Source: Candidatus Pacearchaeota archaeon
GTDB lineage: Archaea > Nanobdellota > Nanobdellia > Pacearchaeales > GW2011-AR1
Length of the DNA: 5,130 nucleotides
Direction: 5' to 3'
Assembly: GCA_018304205.1 (NCBI GenBank)
Contig: JAGVWR010000044.1
Span: 1 to 5,130 of the forward strand
Shown here: one piece after another, positions 1-3,616 of the stretch
Layout: every line of letters begins with the position of its first letter
Position numbering within the stretch: the first letter of the stretch is position 1
Translations under genes and position numbers: made by a program
Notes under the pieces: generated by a model
Databases searched by the model: none
Seen by the model: only the letters and a program-made list of their open reading frames with translations
Told to the model about the DNA's origin: nothing

Positions 1-381
1 TCTTTTCTGAAGACTGGAATAGATATACAAAAAATAGTAAAAGCCAATTATTTTTTTGAGAAAGCAGAGATAACAGGAAATTATGAAGGATTTTGGGAAG
101 ACAGAATACTTCCTATTCGCCACGCAATTAAATTTCTTCTTGCATTAAAAGATATTTCAGGGTTTAGTTTAAATGGCGCTAAAATTGGCTGTCCAAGTTT
201 ACTTTTATATGGAGACGCCGACAAAACTTTTCCATTAAAAGAAAGAGACTTTGATAAACTTAGAGGCCATATTAATAATTTGGAAATTAGTGTTCTTCAT
301 GAGAGGGGAGGTCATTGGGATGTTTTCCAGGATCAACAACTCGCAGCTTCTCTAACATCAGAATTTTTGTTGAAAAATTAG
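1..381 (+). CDS. alpha/beta hydrolase, C-terminal part (5' end outside the window)
   Basis: The frame is open from base 1 and stops at TAG 379-381, giving 126 residues with no start inside the window. The sequence reads like the end of an alpha/beta hydrolase of the lipase/aminopeptidase type. A strand and loop PSLLLYGDADKTFP at residues 65-78 carries the usual acid of the catalytic triad (D72 or D74). The motif RGGHWDVF at residues 102-109 carries the catalytic His (H105), and the chain ends soon after, as is normal for the fold. The nucleophile-elbow Ser should lie upstream and is not visible. The substrate cannot be told. The gene runs in the same direction as the ribosomal operon but is separated from it by about 300 bases with U-rich tracts and a new promoter, so it is probably a separate transcription unit. 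Confidence 0.8.
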   Translation, partial: SFLKTGIDIQKIVKANYFFEKAEITGNYEGFWEDRILPIRHAIKFLLALKDISGFSLNGAKIGCPSLLLYGDADKTFPLKERDFDKLRGHINNLEISVLHERGGHWDVFQDQQLAASLTSEFLLKN

Positions 382-402
382 ATTATGTTAAGGAACTTTA
401 CA

Positions 403-530
403 GAAAACTCCACACTTTAGTGTGGAATAGTTTCTTGAGCACAAGAGAATCTATAAGATTCTCTGTGCCGAGAAATCCATAAAAGATTTCTCTAGCATCC
501 AAAGCACAAGTACCTCATTGTGCTTTTGAT
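403..530 (+). other. array of four consecutive stem-loops, possible structured RNA
   Basis: Four hairpins follow each other with almost no spacer. H1 is 403-434: upper stem CCACAC/GTGTGG (410-415/420-425) with loop TTTA, and a lower stem GAAA/TTTC plus CT/AG with small bulges. H2 is 439-468: GCAC/GTGC, one bulged A, then AGAGAATC/GATTCTCT with a TATAA loop, 12 bp in total. H3 is 470-492: GAGAAATC/GATTTCTC, 8 bp, 7-nt loop. H4 is 497-530: ATC/GAT, one mismatch, then AAAGCACAA/TTGTGCTTT, 9 bp, 8-nt loop. A U-rich tract follows. No credible reading frame covers the stretch on either strand. It could be a small RNA, the 3' UTR of the hydrolase mRNA, or a processing or termination element. It does not resemble tRNA, RNase P RNA, SRP RNA or C/D RNA. 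The strand is assumed from the following T tract and the flanking genes. Confidence 0.6.
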
Positions 531-541
531 TTTAATCTTTT
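524..541 (+). terminator. U-rich tract after the stem-loop array, probable transcription end
   Basis: Thirteen of 18 bases are T, in three runs of four plus a single T, directly on the 3' side of stem-loop H4. Archaeal RNA polymerase terminates at U-rich stretches without needing a hairpin. This is a reasonable end for the hydrolase transcript or for a small RNA made of the four hairpins. It is a composition-based call only. Confidence 0.4.
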
Positions 542-573
542 AATTGAAATGAATATTAAGAATTTATGTGAAA

Positions 574-588
574 TTTTCTTTGTTTTTT
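574..588 (+). terminator. second U-rich tract before the ribosomal promoter
   Basis: Thirteen of 15 bases are T, including a run of six, placed 23 bp before the TATA box of the ribosomal operon. It could stop read-through from upstream into the L7Ae operon. The region between this tract and the first one (542-573) shows nothing I can name. Confidence 0.35.
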
Positions 589-610
589 GCGGAAGAAATT
601 ATGGGCAAAG

Positions 611-619
611 ATTTATAAA
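611..619 (+). promoter_or_regulatory. TATA box of the L7Ae-S28e-L24e operon
   Basis: ATTTATAAA is a strong archaeal TATA box, preceded by a purine-rich GGGCAAAG that could act as the TFB-recognition element. With the box centred about 26 nt before transcription start, the RNA would begin near 640. That leaves a leader of about 38 nt before the ATG at 678. This differs from the other promoters in the window, which sit where they would give leaderless mRNAs. Confidence 0.65.
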
Positions 620-641
620 CGATCCGAATGATGATAGATAA

Positions 642-673
642 ACCGATGAGGTTGTAATTAAACACACGGAGGT
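642..673 (+). promoter_or_regulatory. predicted kink-turn enclosing the Shine-Dalgarno of the L7Ae gene
   Basis: The Shine-Dalgarno GGAGGT (668-673) stands 4 nt before the L7Ae start codon. The leader can fold as a kink-turn with that sequence as one strand. The C stem is ACC 642-644 with GGT 671-673. The three-base bulge is G645 A646 T647. The sheared pairs are G648-A670 and A649-G669, followed by a G650/G668 non-canonical pair. The NC stem is G651-C667 and T652-A666, then, past a bulged T653, G654-C665 and T655-A664. The arrangement closely parallels Kt-7 of 23S rRNA. L7Ae is the archaeal kink-turn binder and is known in some archaea to bind a kink-turn in its own mRNA leader. Binding here would hide the ribosome site. 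A small competing hairpin AACC/GGTT (641-653) is possible. Confidence 0.5.
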
Positions 674-677
674 CTAA

Positions 678-980
678 ATGGACTTCTATACAATTGTTGA
701 AAAAGCAAGAAAGACTGGGAAAATAGATAAGGGTGCTAACGAAGTTACCAAAGCCATAGAATTAGGCGTAGCTAAGCTTGTTGTTTTTGCAAAAGATGTT
801 GAACCAAAGGAAATTGTTTTACATCTTAGTGTTTTATGTAAAGAAAAAGGAATTCCTTGTGTTGAAGTGGATTCAAAACAGAAATTAGGAATTGCTGCAG
901 GTATTCCTGTAAATGCAGCTGCTATTGCTGTTATCAAGCCAGGCGATGCGGATAAAGATATTGCAAATATCAAAAAGTAA
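678..980 (+). CDS. rpl7ae: ribosomal protein L7Ae (eL8), kink-turn RNA-binding protein
   Basis: The product has 100 residues and spans the whole L7Ae/L30e/S12e/Gadd45 fold. The RNA-binding signature TGKIDKGANEVTK at residues 13-25 contains the Asn, Glu and Lys (N21, E22, K25) that contact the sheared G-A pairs of kink-turns. It is followed by AKLVVFAKDVEPKEIVLHL (32-50), typical of the family, and by the specificity loop around GIPVNAAAIAV (75-85). In archaea this protein is part of the large ribosomal subunit, of box C/D and H/ACA RNPs, and in several lineages of RNase P. The start at 678 has a strong Shine-Dalgarno. The N terminus is about 15-20 residues shorter than in many archaea, but the missing part lies before the conserved core. 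It is first in the operon with S28e and L24e. The leader suggests feedback control by its own product. Confidence 0.95.
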   Translation: MDFYTIVEKARKTGKIDKGANEVTKAIELGVAKLVVFAKDVEPKEIVLHLSVLCKEKGIPCVEVDSKQKLGIAAGIPVNAAAIAVIKPGDADKDIANIKK

Positions 981-984
981 ATCA

Positions 985-992
985 TTATAATA
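985..992 (+). promoter_or_regulatory. TATA-like element in the L7Ae-S28e gap
   Basis: TTATAATA lies just after the L7Ae stop codon. If used, transcription would begin near 1014, downstream of the ATG at 1001 but upstream of the in-frame ATG at 1061. It would then favour the shorter S28e product. It may equally be a chance match in AT-rich DNA. Confidence 0.2.
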
Positions 993-1000
993 CTTAGAAA

Positions 1001-1297
1001 ATGGCAAAACAACAGAAAGTTAAGGATAAATCTTCAGAAGCGACGAATAAAGGGAGCACGATGAGTGCACTCAGTAGCGATAGTCCTGTTAATGCACTAG
1101 TAGAACAGTTTGTTGGAAGAACTGGAGCAAGAGGAGAAGTTACTCAAGTAATAGCTAAAGTTCTTGACGGAAGAAATAAGGGAAGAAGTATGAGAAGAAA
1201 TGTTAAGGGTCCAGTAAGAATTGGAGATTTGCTTACATTAAGAGAAACAGAAATTGAAGCAAGAAGAATAAAAGGAAGCTATGGGAGAAGCGGATAA
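1001..1297 (+). CDS. rps28e: small ribosomal subunit protein S28e (eS28)
   Basis: The product has 98 residues. The family core runs from about residue 39 to 91: VGRTGARGEVTQVIAKVLDG, then GRSMRRNVKGPVRIGD, then the hallmark LRETEIEARR. S28e is an OB-fold protein of the small subunit near the mRNA exit channel. Family members usually have 65-75 residues, so this reading adds about 20 N-terminal residues, rich in Lys and Ser, and a short basic tail. The start at 1001 gives MAKQQKVKDK, which looks like a genuine ribosomal-protein N terminus, but it has no Shine-Dalgarno. The in-frame ATG at 1061 has GGGAG at 1052-1056 and gives a 78-residue protein with the same 18 residues before GRTG as eukaryotic S28e. 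I keep the longer form because the extra codons look coding and the gap to L7Ae is then only 20 nt. The stop codon overlaps the L24e start by one base. Confidence 0.92.
   Translation: MAKQQKVKDKSSEATNKGSTMSALSSDSPVNALVEQFVGRTGARGEVTQVIAKVLDGRNKGRSMRRNVKGPVRIGDLLTLRETEIEARRIKGSYGRSG
1052..1063 (+). promoter_or_regulatory. Shine-Dalgarno and alternative S28e start codon
   Basis: GGGAG at 1052-1056 stands 4 nt before an in-frame ATG at 1061-1063, the same short spacing as in the L7Ae gene. The upstream ATG at 1001 has no such site. This makes 1061 a serious rival start for S28e; codon 21 of the longer reading would become codon 1. Confidence 0.4.
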
Positions 1298-1617
1298 TGG
1301 TAAAATGCATTTTTTGTGGAAAAGAAGAAAGTCCTCATAGAGGTCTTCATTTAATTAAGAATGATGGAAGTATTTCTTATTATTGTTCTTCAAAATGCAG
1401 ACATAATTCTATAAAACTTGGAAGAGATTCTAGAAAAGTAAGATGGACTGAAGCTTATAGAATTACAAGAACTAAGGTTAAAGAGTCCATTCAAAAACAG
1501 AAGAAAATTGCCGATGATAAAGCAAATGCTGTTAAAGAAGCAGCTAAAGAGACAAAAAAAGAAGTGAAAAGTGAAGTTAAACCTATAAAGAAAGTTTCTG
1601 TACAGAAGATTAAGTAA
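1297..1617 (+). CDS. rpl24e: large ribosomal subunit protein L24e (eL24), zinc-binding
   Basis: The product has 106 residues. The N-terminal 60 or so are the L24e domain: a four-Cys zinc site C4-x2-C7 and C30-x3-C34, with the family sequence YYCSSKC followed by KLGRDSRKVRWTEAYR (40-55). Archaeal L24e is usually only about 60-70 residues. Here a tail of roughly 45 residues follows, rich in Lys, Ala and Glu, which would form a charged helix and then a basic end. The start codon overlaps the S28e stop in TAATG, and GGGAG at 1283-1287 inside S28e is a suitably spaced ribosome site, so translation is probably coupled. The L7Ae-S28e-L24e order is conserved in archaea. The next gene there is often ndk, which is not present at this position. 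Confidence 0.95.
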   Translation: MVKCIFCGKEESPHRGLHLIKNDGSISYYCSSKCRHNSIKLGRDSRKVRWTEAYRITRTKVKESIQKQKKIADDKANAVKEAAKETKKEVKSEVKPIKKVSVQKIK

Positions 1618-1678
1618 TAATTTATACAATCATGTTATTCTGTTTAATATATTAGACAAAATGGGAACTATATTTATG

Positions 1679-1705
1679 ATAAGGTATTCTTTTTGAAGAC
1701 CTTAT
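1679..1705 (+). repeat. 27-nt hairpin, copy A, upstream of the kinase gene
   Basis: ATAAGGT (1679-1685) pairs with ACCTTAT (1699-1705). After one A/G mismatch, TTC pairs with GAA, closing a five-T loop. The same 27-nt element recurs at 2240-2266 in the same orientation with 23 of 27 bases identical. It lies 61 nt after the L24e stop and 16 nt before the TATA box of the kinase gene. It may be the terminator of the ribosomal operon or one end of a small cassette. Confidence 0.6.
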
Positions 1706-1721
1706 TAAGGACTTGATAAGT

Positions 1722-1729
1722 TTTATAAT
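1722..1729 (+). promoter_or_regulatory. TATA box of the P-loop kinase gene, leaderless
   Basis: TTTATAAT is centred about 25 nt before the ATG at 1751, so transcription would start at or next to the start codon. No Shine-Dalgarno precedes that ATG, which fits a leaderless mRNA. Confidence 0.6.
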
Positions 1730-1750
1730 CTAGAACTTCTAAACTTTAAC

Positions 1751-2257
1751 ATGAACAAAGCATTTTATATTATAATCAGAGGTCCCTTAGGTAGTGGGAA
1801 ATCAACAATATCTCAAAAACTAGCTAAAGATATTGGTGCTGAATATTTTGCAGTAGACAGGGTTCTTGATGAATTTGATTTAACAAAAGATAAAGAAGAA
1901 GGATATATCTCTCAAAAGAGTTTTTTCAAAGCTAACGAAATAATTGCTGAGAGAGCAGATAAATTTCTAAGAAAAGGAAAAGCAGTTATTTTTGATGGTA
2001 ATTTTTACTGGAAGAGTGCGATAGAAGATTTAATTTCTAGACTTGATTATAATCATCAAGTTTTTACTCTAAGGGCGTCTGTTGACACTTGCATTTCTCG
2101 TGATGAAGAAAGAGGAAAAACACATGGAGAGATGGCTGCAAGAGTTGTTCATAAGAAATCTACCTCTTTCGATTATGGTATAGTTATTGATACTGAAAAT
2201 AAAACTCCTGGACAAACGTTAAGTGAAATAGAAAAAGTAATAAGGTCTTTCTTTTGA
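1751..2257 (+). CDS. P-loop kinase-like NTPase (AAA_33 / small-molecule or nucleotide kinase type)
   Basis: The product has 168 residues and forms a complete single-domain P-loop kinase. Walker A is GPLGSGKS at residues 11-18 on a hydrophobic first strand (YIIIR). A D-R pair in VDRVLDEF (35-42) is where this class binds the acceptor substrate. VIFDGNF (79-85) is the second core strand with its acidic residue. CISRDEERGK (114-123) supplies the Arg residues of the lid, and VIDTENKTPGQTLSEIEKVI (145-164) is the usual C-terminal strand and helix. Similar folds include shikimate, gluconate, APS and adenylate-type kinases and zeta toxins; the substrate cannot be read from the sequence. No second open frame suggests a toxin-antitoxin pair. 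The gene has its own promoter, a probably leaderless start and a repeated hairpin on each side, the second one overlapping the stop codon. Confidence 0.8.
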   Translation: MNKAFYIIIRGPLGSGKSTISQKLAKDIGAEYFAVDRVLDEFDLTKDKEEGYISQKSFFKANEIIAERADKFLRKGKAVIFDGNFYWKSAIEDLISRLDYNHQVFTLRASVDTCISRDEERGKTHGEMAARVVHKKSTSFDYGIVIDTENKTPGQTLSEIEKVIRSFF

Positions 2258-2266
2258 AGTCCTTAT
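2240..2266 (+). repeat. 27-nt hairpin, copy B, overlapping the kinase stop codon
   Basis: ATAAGG (2240-2245) pairs with CCTTAT (2261-2266); after a T/T mismatch, CTTT faces GAAG across a CTTTT loop. The element is 23/27 identical to copy A at 1679-1705, in direct orientation. The kinase stop TGA is at 2255-2257, so the hairpin covers the last codons. It probably contributes to termination of the kinase mRNA, ahead of the convergent gene on the minus strand. Confidence 0.6.
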
Positions 2267-2277
2267 TTATAATATGT

Positions 2278-2298
2278 TGCTCTAAAAATAGCACTATA
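2278..2298 (-). terminator. probable 3' end of the minus-strand gene
   Basis: Read on the minus strand, just after the stop codon, the sequence is TATAGTGCTATTTTTAG followed by AGCA. This gives a five-T run and a weak 4-bp stem, TGCT/AGCA. The convergent gap to the kinase is 45 nt, so both transcripts must end here. The call rests on the T run and the context only. Confidence 0.3.
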
Positions 2299-2302
2299 CT
2301 AA

Positions 2303-2761
2303 CTAAATCTTGAGAGGAATAATTCCGCTAATCCTACCTTGAAAACATCCTTCATTAATGGAATAATCGAAATTCCCAAAAAACCCTGATTTGAGATTTA
2401 TGGTTCTCCGAGGCGTTATAATACACCTCACAGAACTTTCTAAAGAAACGGGTCGTAACATTTTAACAAATGATTCTCTTCCTAGAAATTCTCCCAATTC
2501 GTACTTCGTTTTACCTAATTTTTTACAATAATAAGCTATAATTGATTGAGAGATCACGTTTAAAGCAGAAATATGGGATAAGTGGGCGCCAAAAGGATTT
2601 GAGTACCCTTCTGCATCTTTATGAGTCTTAAAAAATTTTGCTTCAGTTATAATTTTTTCATCTTCACTATCTAAAAGATATAAATGATATCTCTCATGTC
2701 GCATACCTTCAGTTAGATAATCTGACAAATTTTCTCTTGGAACAACTATTTTATTAACCAT
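2303..2761 (-). CDS. uncharacterised protein, possibly hot-dog fold (FabZ/FcoT-like)
   Basis: I do not recognise this gene with certainty. The 152-residue product has no signal peptide or membrane segment. A mixed N-terminal part is followed by FGAHLSHISALNVISQS (57-73), which resembles the central helix of hot-dog proteins, where a His or acidic residue and a later Gln line the active site. Strands follow: ESFVKMLRPV (96-105), SSVRCIITPRRTINLKSGFF (109-128), and NFDYSINEGCFQGRISGIIPL (130-150). The last is typical of the curved sheet, with an FxGRISG-like end. Thioester hydrolysis, acyl dehydration or plain binding are all open. The start codon is at 2759-2761. A TATA element about 26 nt upstream on the minus strand suggests a leaderless mRNA. 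The gene is divergent from a TrmB-type regulator, which may control it. Confidence 0.65.
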   Translation of the reverse strand: MVNKIVVPRENLSDYLTEGMRHERYHLYLLDSEDEKIITEAKFFKTHKDAEGYSNPFGAHLSHISALNVISQSIIAYYCKKLGKTKYELGEFLGRESFVKMLRPVSLESSVRCIITPRRTINLKSGFFGNFDYSINEGCFQGRISGIIPLKI

Positions 2762-2768
2762 TATAAAG

Positions 2769-2782
2769 TAGTTACATAACTA
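2769..2782. promoter_or_regulatory. candidate operator: 14-bp dyad in the divergent promoter
   Basis: TAGTTA CA TAACTA is a perfect inverted repeat with 6-bp arms and a 2-bp spacer, touching the shared TATA element. It lies between the uncharacterised minus-strand gene and the TrmB-type regulator. TrmB-like proteins bind dyads as dimers, often next to their own gene. Bound protein here would overlap the minus-strand promoter between TATA box and start. Confidence 0.5.
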
Positions 2783-2790
2783 TATATAAA
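2781..2790. promoter_or_regulatory. shared bidirectional TATA element
   Basis: TATATATAAA can serve both strands. On the minus strand, its centre lies about 26 nt from the ATG at 2761, the leaderless distance. On the plus strand it lies about 31 nt from the ATG at 2818, giving a leader of only a few bases. No other good TATA box exists in this 56-bp gap. Confidence 0.6.
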
Positions 2791-2795
2791 GTATT

Positions 2796-2811
2796 GTAAT
2801 AAATTATTTAC
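2796..2811. promoter_or_regulatory. second, imperfect dyad before the TrmB-type gene
   Basis: GTAATAAA/TTATTTAC is an inverted repeat matching at 6 of 8 positions per arm, ending 6 nt before the regulator's start codon. It covers the expected plus-strand transcription start. It could be an autoregulatory site, but AT-rich DNA yields such dyads by chance. Confidence 0.3.
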
Positions 2812-2817
2812 ACCAAA

Positions 2818-3561
2818 ATGGAGATAGTACAAGAGGCATTAAAGGAATTCGGATTGGCTGAAAAGGAAGTTAATATATATCTTTCTAATTTAAAAATAGG
2901 AAGTAATACGGCAAATGAAATATCAAGAAAATCCGGTTTGCAAAGAGAATTAACTTATACCATACTAAATAGACTTGAAAAAAAAGGATTGATTAATCAC
3001 TCTATTAAAAATGGGATAAAATTCTTTGATGCAGTTAATCCAGAAAATCTTTTAAAAAAAATAGAAGAAAAAGAAAATCTTTTAAAAAAAGCATTACCCC
3101 ATCTTAATTTATTAAAAAAAGAGAAGTCTGTCTTAAAACCAAAAACAGAAACATTTGAAGGCAAGGAAGGGATAAAGTCTCTTTTTAATAATATAATTAG
3201 ATTCTATGAACAAAATAAAGAAATAAAAATATTAGAGGGATTTGGATCAGCTGGAAAACTAGAACAAGTATTGAAATGGGCTCTTCCGCATTTTATCGAG
3301 AGAAGAGTCAAAGCAGGTGTAAAGTTTAGAGGAATTTATAATGAAACAAAGGAAGGAATGGAGAAGAAAAATCTTCCTTTGTCTGAAATAAGATTTTTAC
3401 CTGAGGAATTTGAATCACCTAGTTTTTATTTAATTTATAAAAATCATATTGTTATAGTAATATTTAGCGAGGAGCCTGTAGGCATTTTTATAGAATCAAA
3501 AGAAGTGTACGAATCATATAAAATATATTTTAAAATACTTTGGAAAATAGCTAAACCTTAA
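2818..3561 (+). CDS. TrmB-family transcriptional regulator
   Basis: The product has 247 residues, in line with shorter TrmB-type regulators. Residues 5-72 form the winged helix-turn-helix: EALKEFGLAEKEVNIYL, then ISRKSGLQRELTYTILNRLEKKGLI with the recognition helix at about 41-54, and a wing ending IKFFDAVNP. Residues 75-102 are a Lys/Glu/Leu coiled coil with a repeated ENLLKK, probably the dimerisation helix. From about 112 (TFEGKEGIKSLFNNII) to the end lies the TrmB effector domain of phospholipase-D-like fold. Classical TrmB proteins sense sugars; the ligand here is unknown. The nearly leaderless start at 2818 shares a 56-bp gap and dyads with the divergent gene, which makes that gene and the regulator itself the likely targets. 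The surface-protein gene 55 nt downstream has its own promoter. Confidence 0.88.
   Translation: MEIVQEALKEFGLAEKEVNIYLSNLKIGSNTANEISRKSGLQRELTYTILNRLEKKGLINHSIKNGIKFFDAVNPENLLKKIEEKENLLKKALPHLNLLKKEKSVLKPKTETFEGKEGIKSLFNNIIRFYEQNKEIKILEGFGSAGKLEQVLKWALPHFIERRVKAGVKFRGIYNETKEGMEKKNLPLSEIRFLPEEFESPSFYLIYKNHIVIVIFSEEPVGIFIESKEVYESYKIYFKILWKIAKP
3042..3090 (+). repeat. 19-nt direct repeat inside the coiled coil of the regulator
   Basis: The 19 bases starting AGAAAATCT at 3042-3060 recur exactly at 3072-3090, a 30-nt period. They encode two ENLLKK units of the coiled coil. Each copy ends in a run of at least seven A, which may be prone to slippage. Confidence 0.7.
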
Positions 3562-3587
3562 TATAGTGCTACAAACAGGGTGATATA

Positions 3588-3595
3588 TTTATAAA
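3588..3595 (+). promoter_or_regulatory. TATA box of the DsbA-like surface-protein gene, leaderless
   Basis: TTTATAAA is centred about 26 nt before the ATG at 3617, with no Shine-Dalgarno in between. The mRNA is therefore probably leaderless. It shows that the gene is transcribed independently of the TrmB-type gene just upstream. Confidence 0.65.
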
Positions 3596-3616
3596 TTATA
3601 TTTACATTAAATATTA

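Noticed and set aside
385..420. 12-codon frame starting MLRNFTENS
   Set aside because: It is too short, has no ribosome site or correctly placed TATA box, and ends inside stem-loop H1.
403..530. CRISPR array, tRNA or C/D RNA as an explanation for the stem-loops
   Set aside because: The hairpins are not evenly spaced identical repeats. There is no cloverleaf or T-loop consensus, and no pair of C and D boxes frames the region.
628..646. Box C-like ATGATGA (628-634) with CCGA (643-646), resembling a C/D kink-turn upstream of L7Ae
   Set aside because: It lies mostly before the predicted transcription start near 640, box D would be CCGA rather than CUGA, and the outer stem pairs poorly. The kink-turn at 642-673 fits better.
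686..1012. Open frame on the minus strand opposite the L7Ae gene
   Set aside because: It is the antisense of a clear ribosomal protein gene, with an unconvincing hydrophobic product and no promoter.
1390..1629. Open frame on the minus strand opposite L24e
   Set aside because: It is very rich in Phe, Leu and Ser as the mirror of a Lys/Glu-rich gene, so it is a shadow frame.
1751..2257. Zeta-type toxin of a toxin-antitoxin pair
   Set aside because: The P-loop kinase fold fits, but there is no antitoxin-sized partner gene on either side, and the motifs are equally those of metabolic kinases.
3042..3090. Frameshift at the A-rich runs of the TrmB-type gene
   Set aside because: The frame stays open and both the DNA-binding and effector domains are in the same frame, so the gene is intact.
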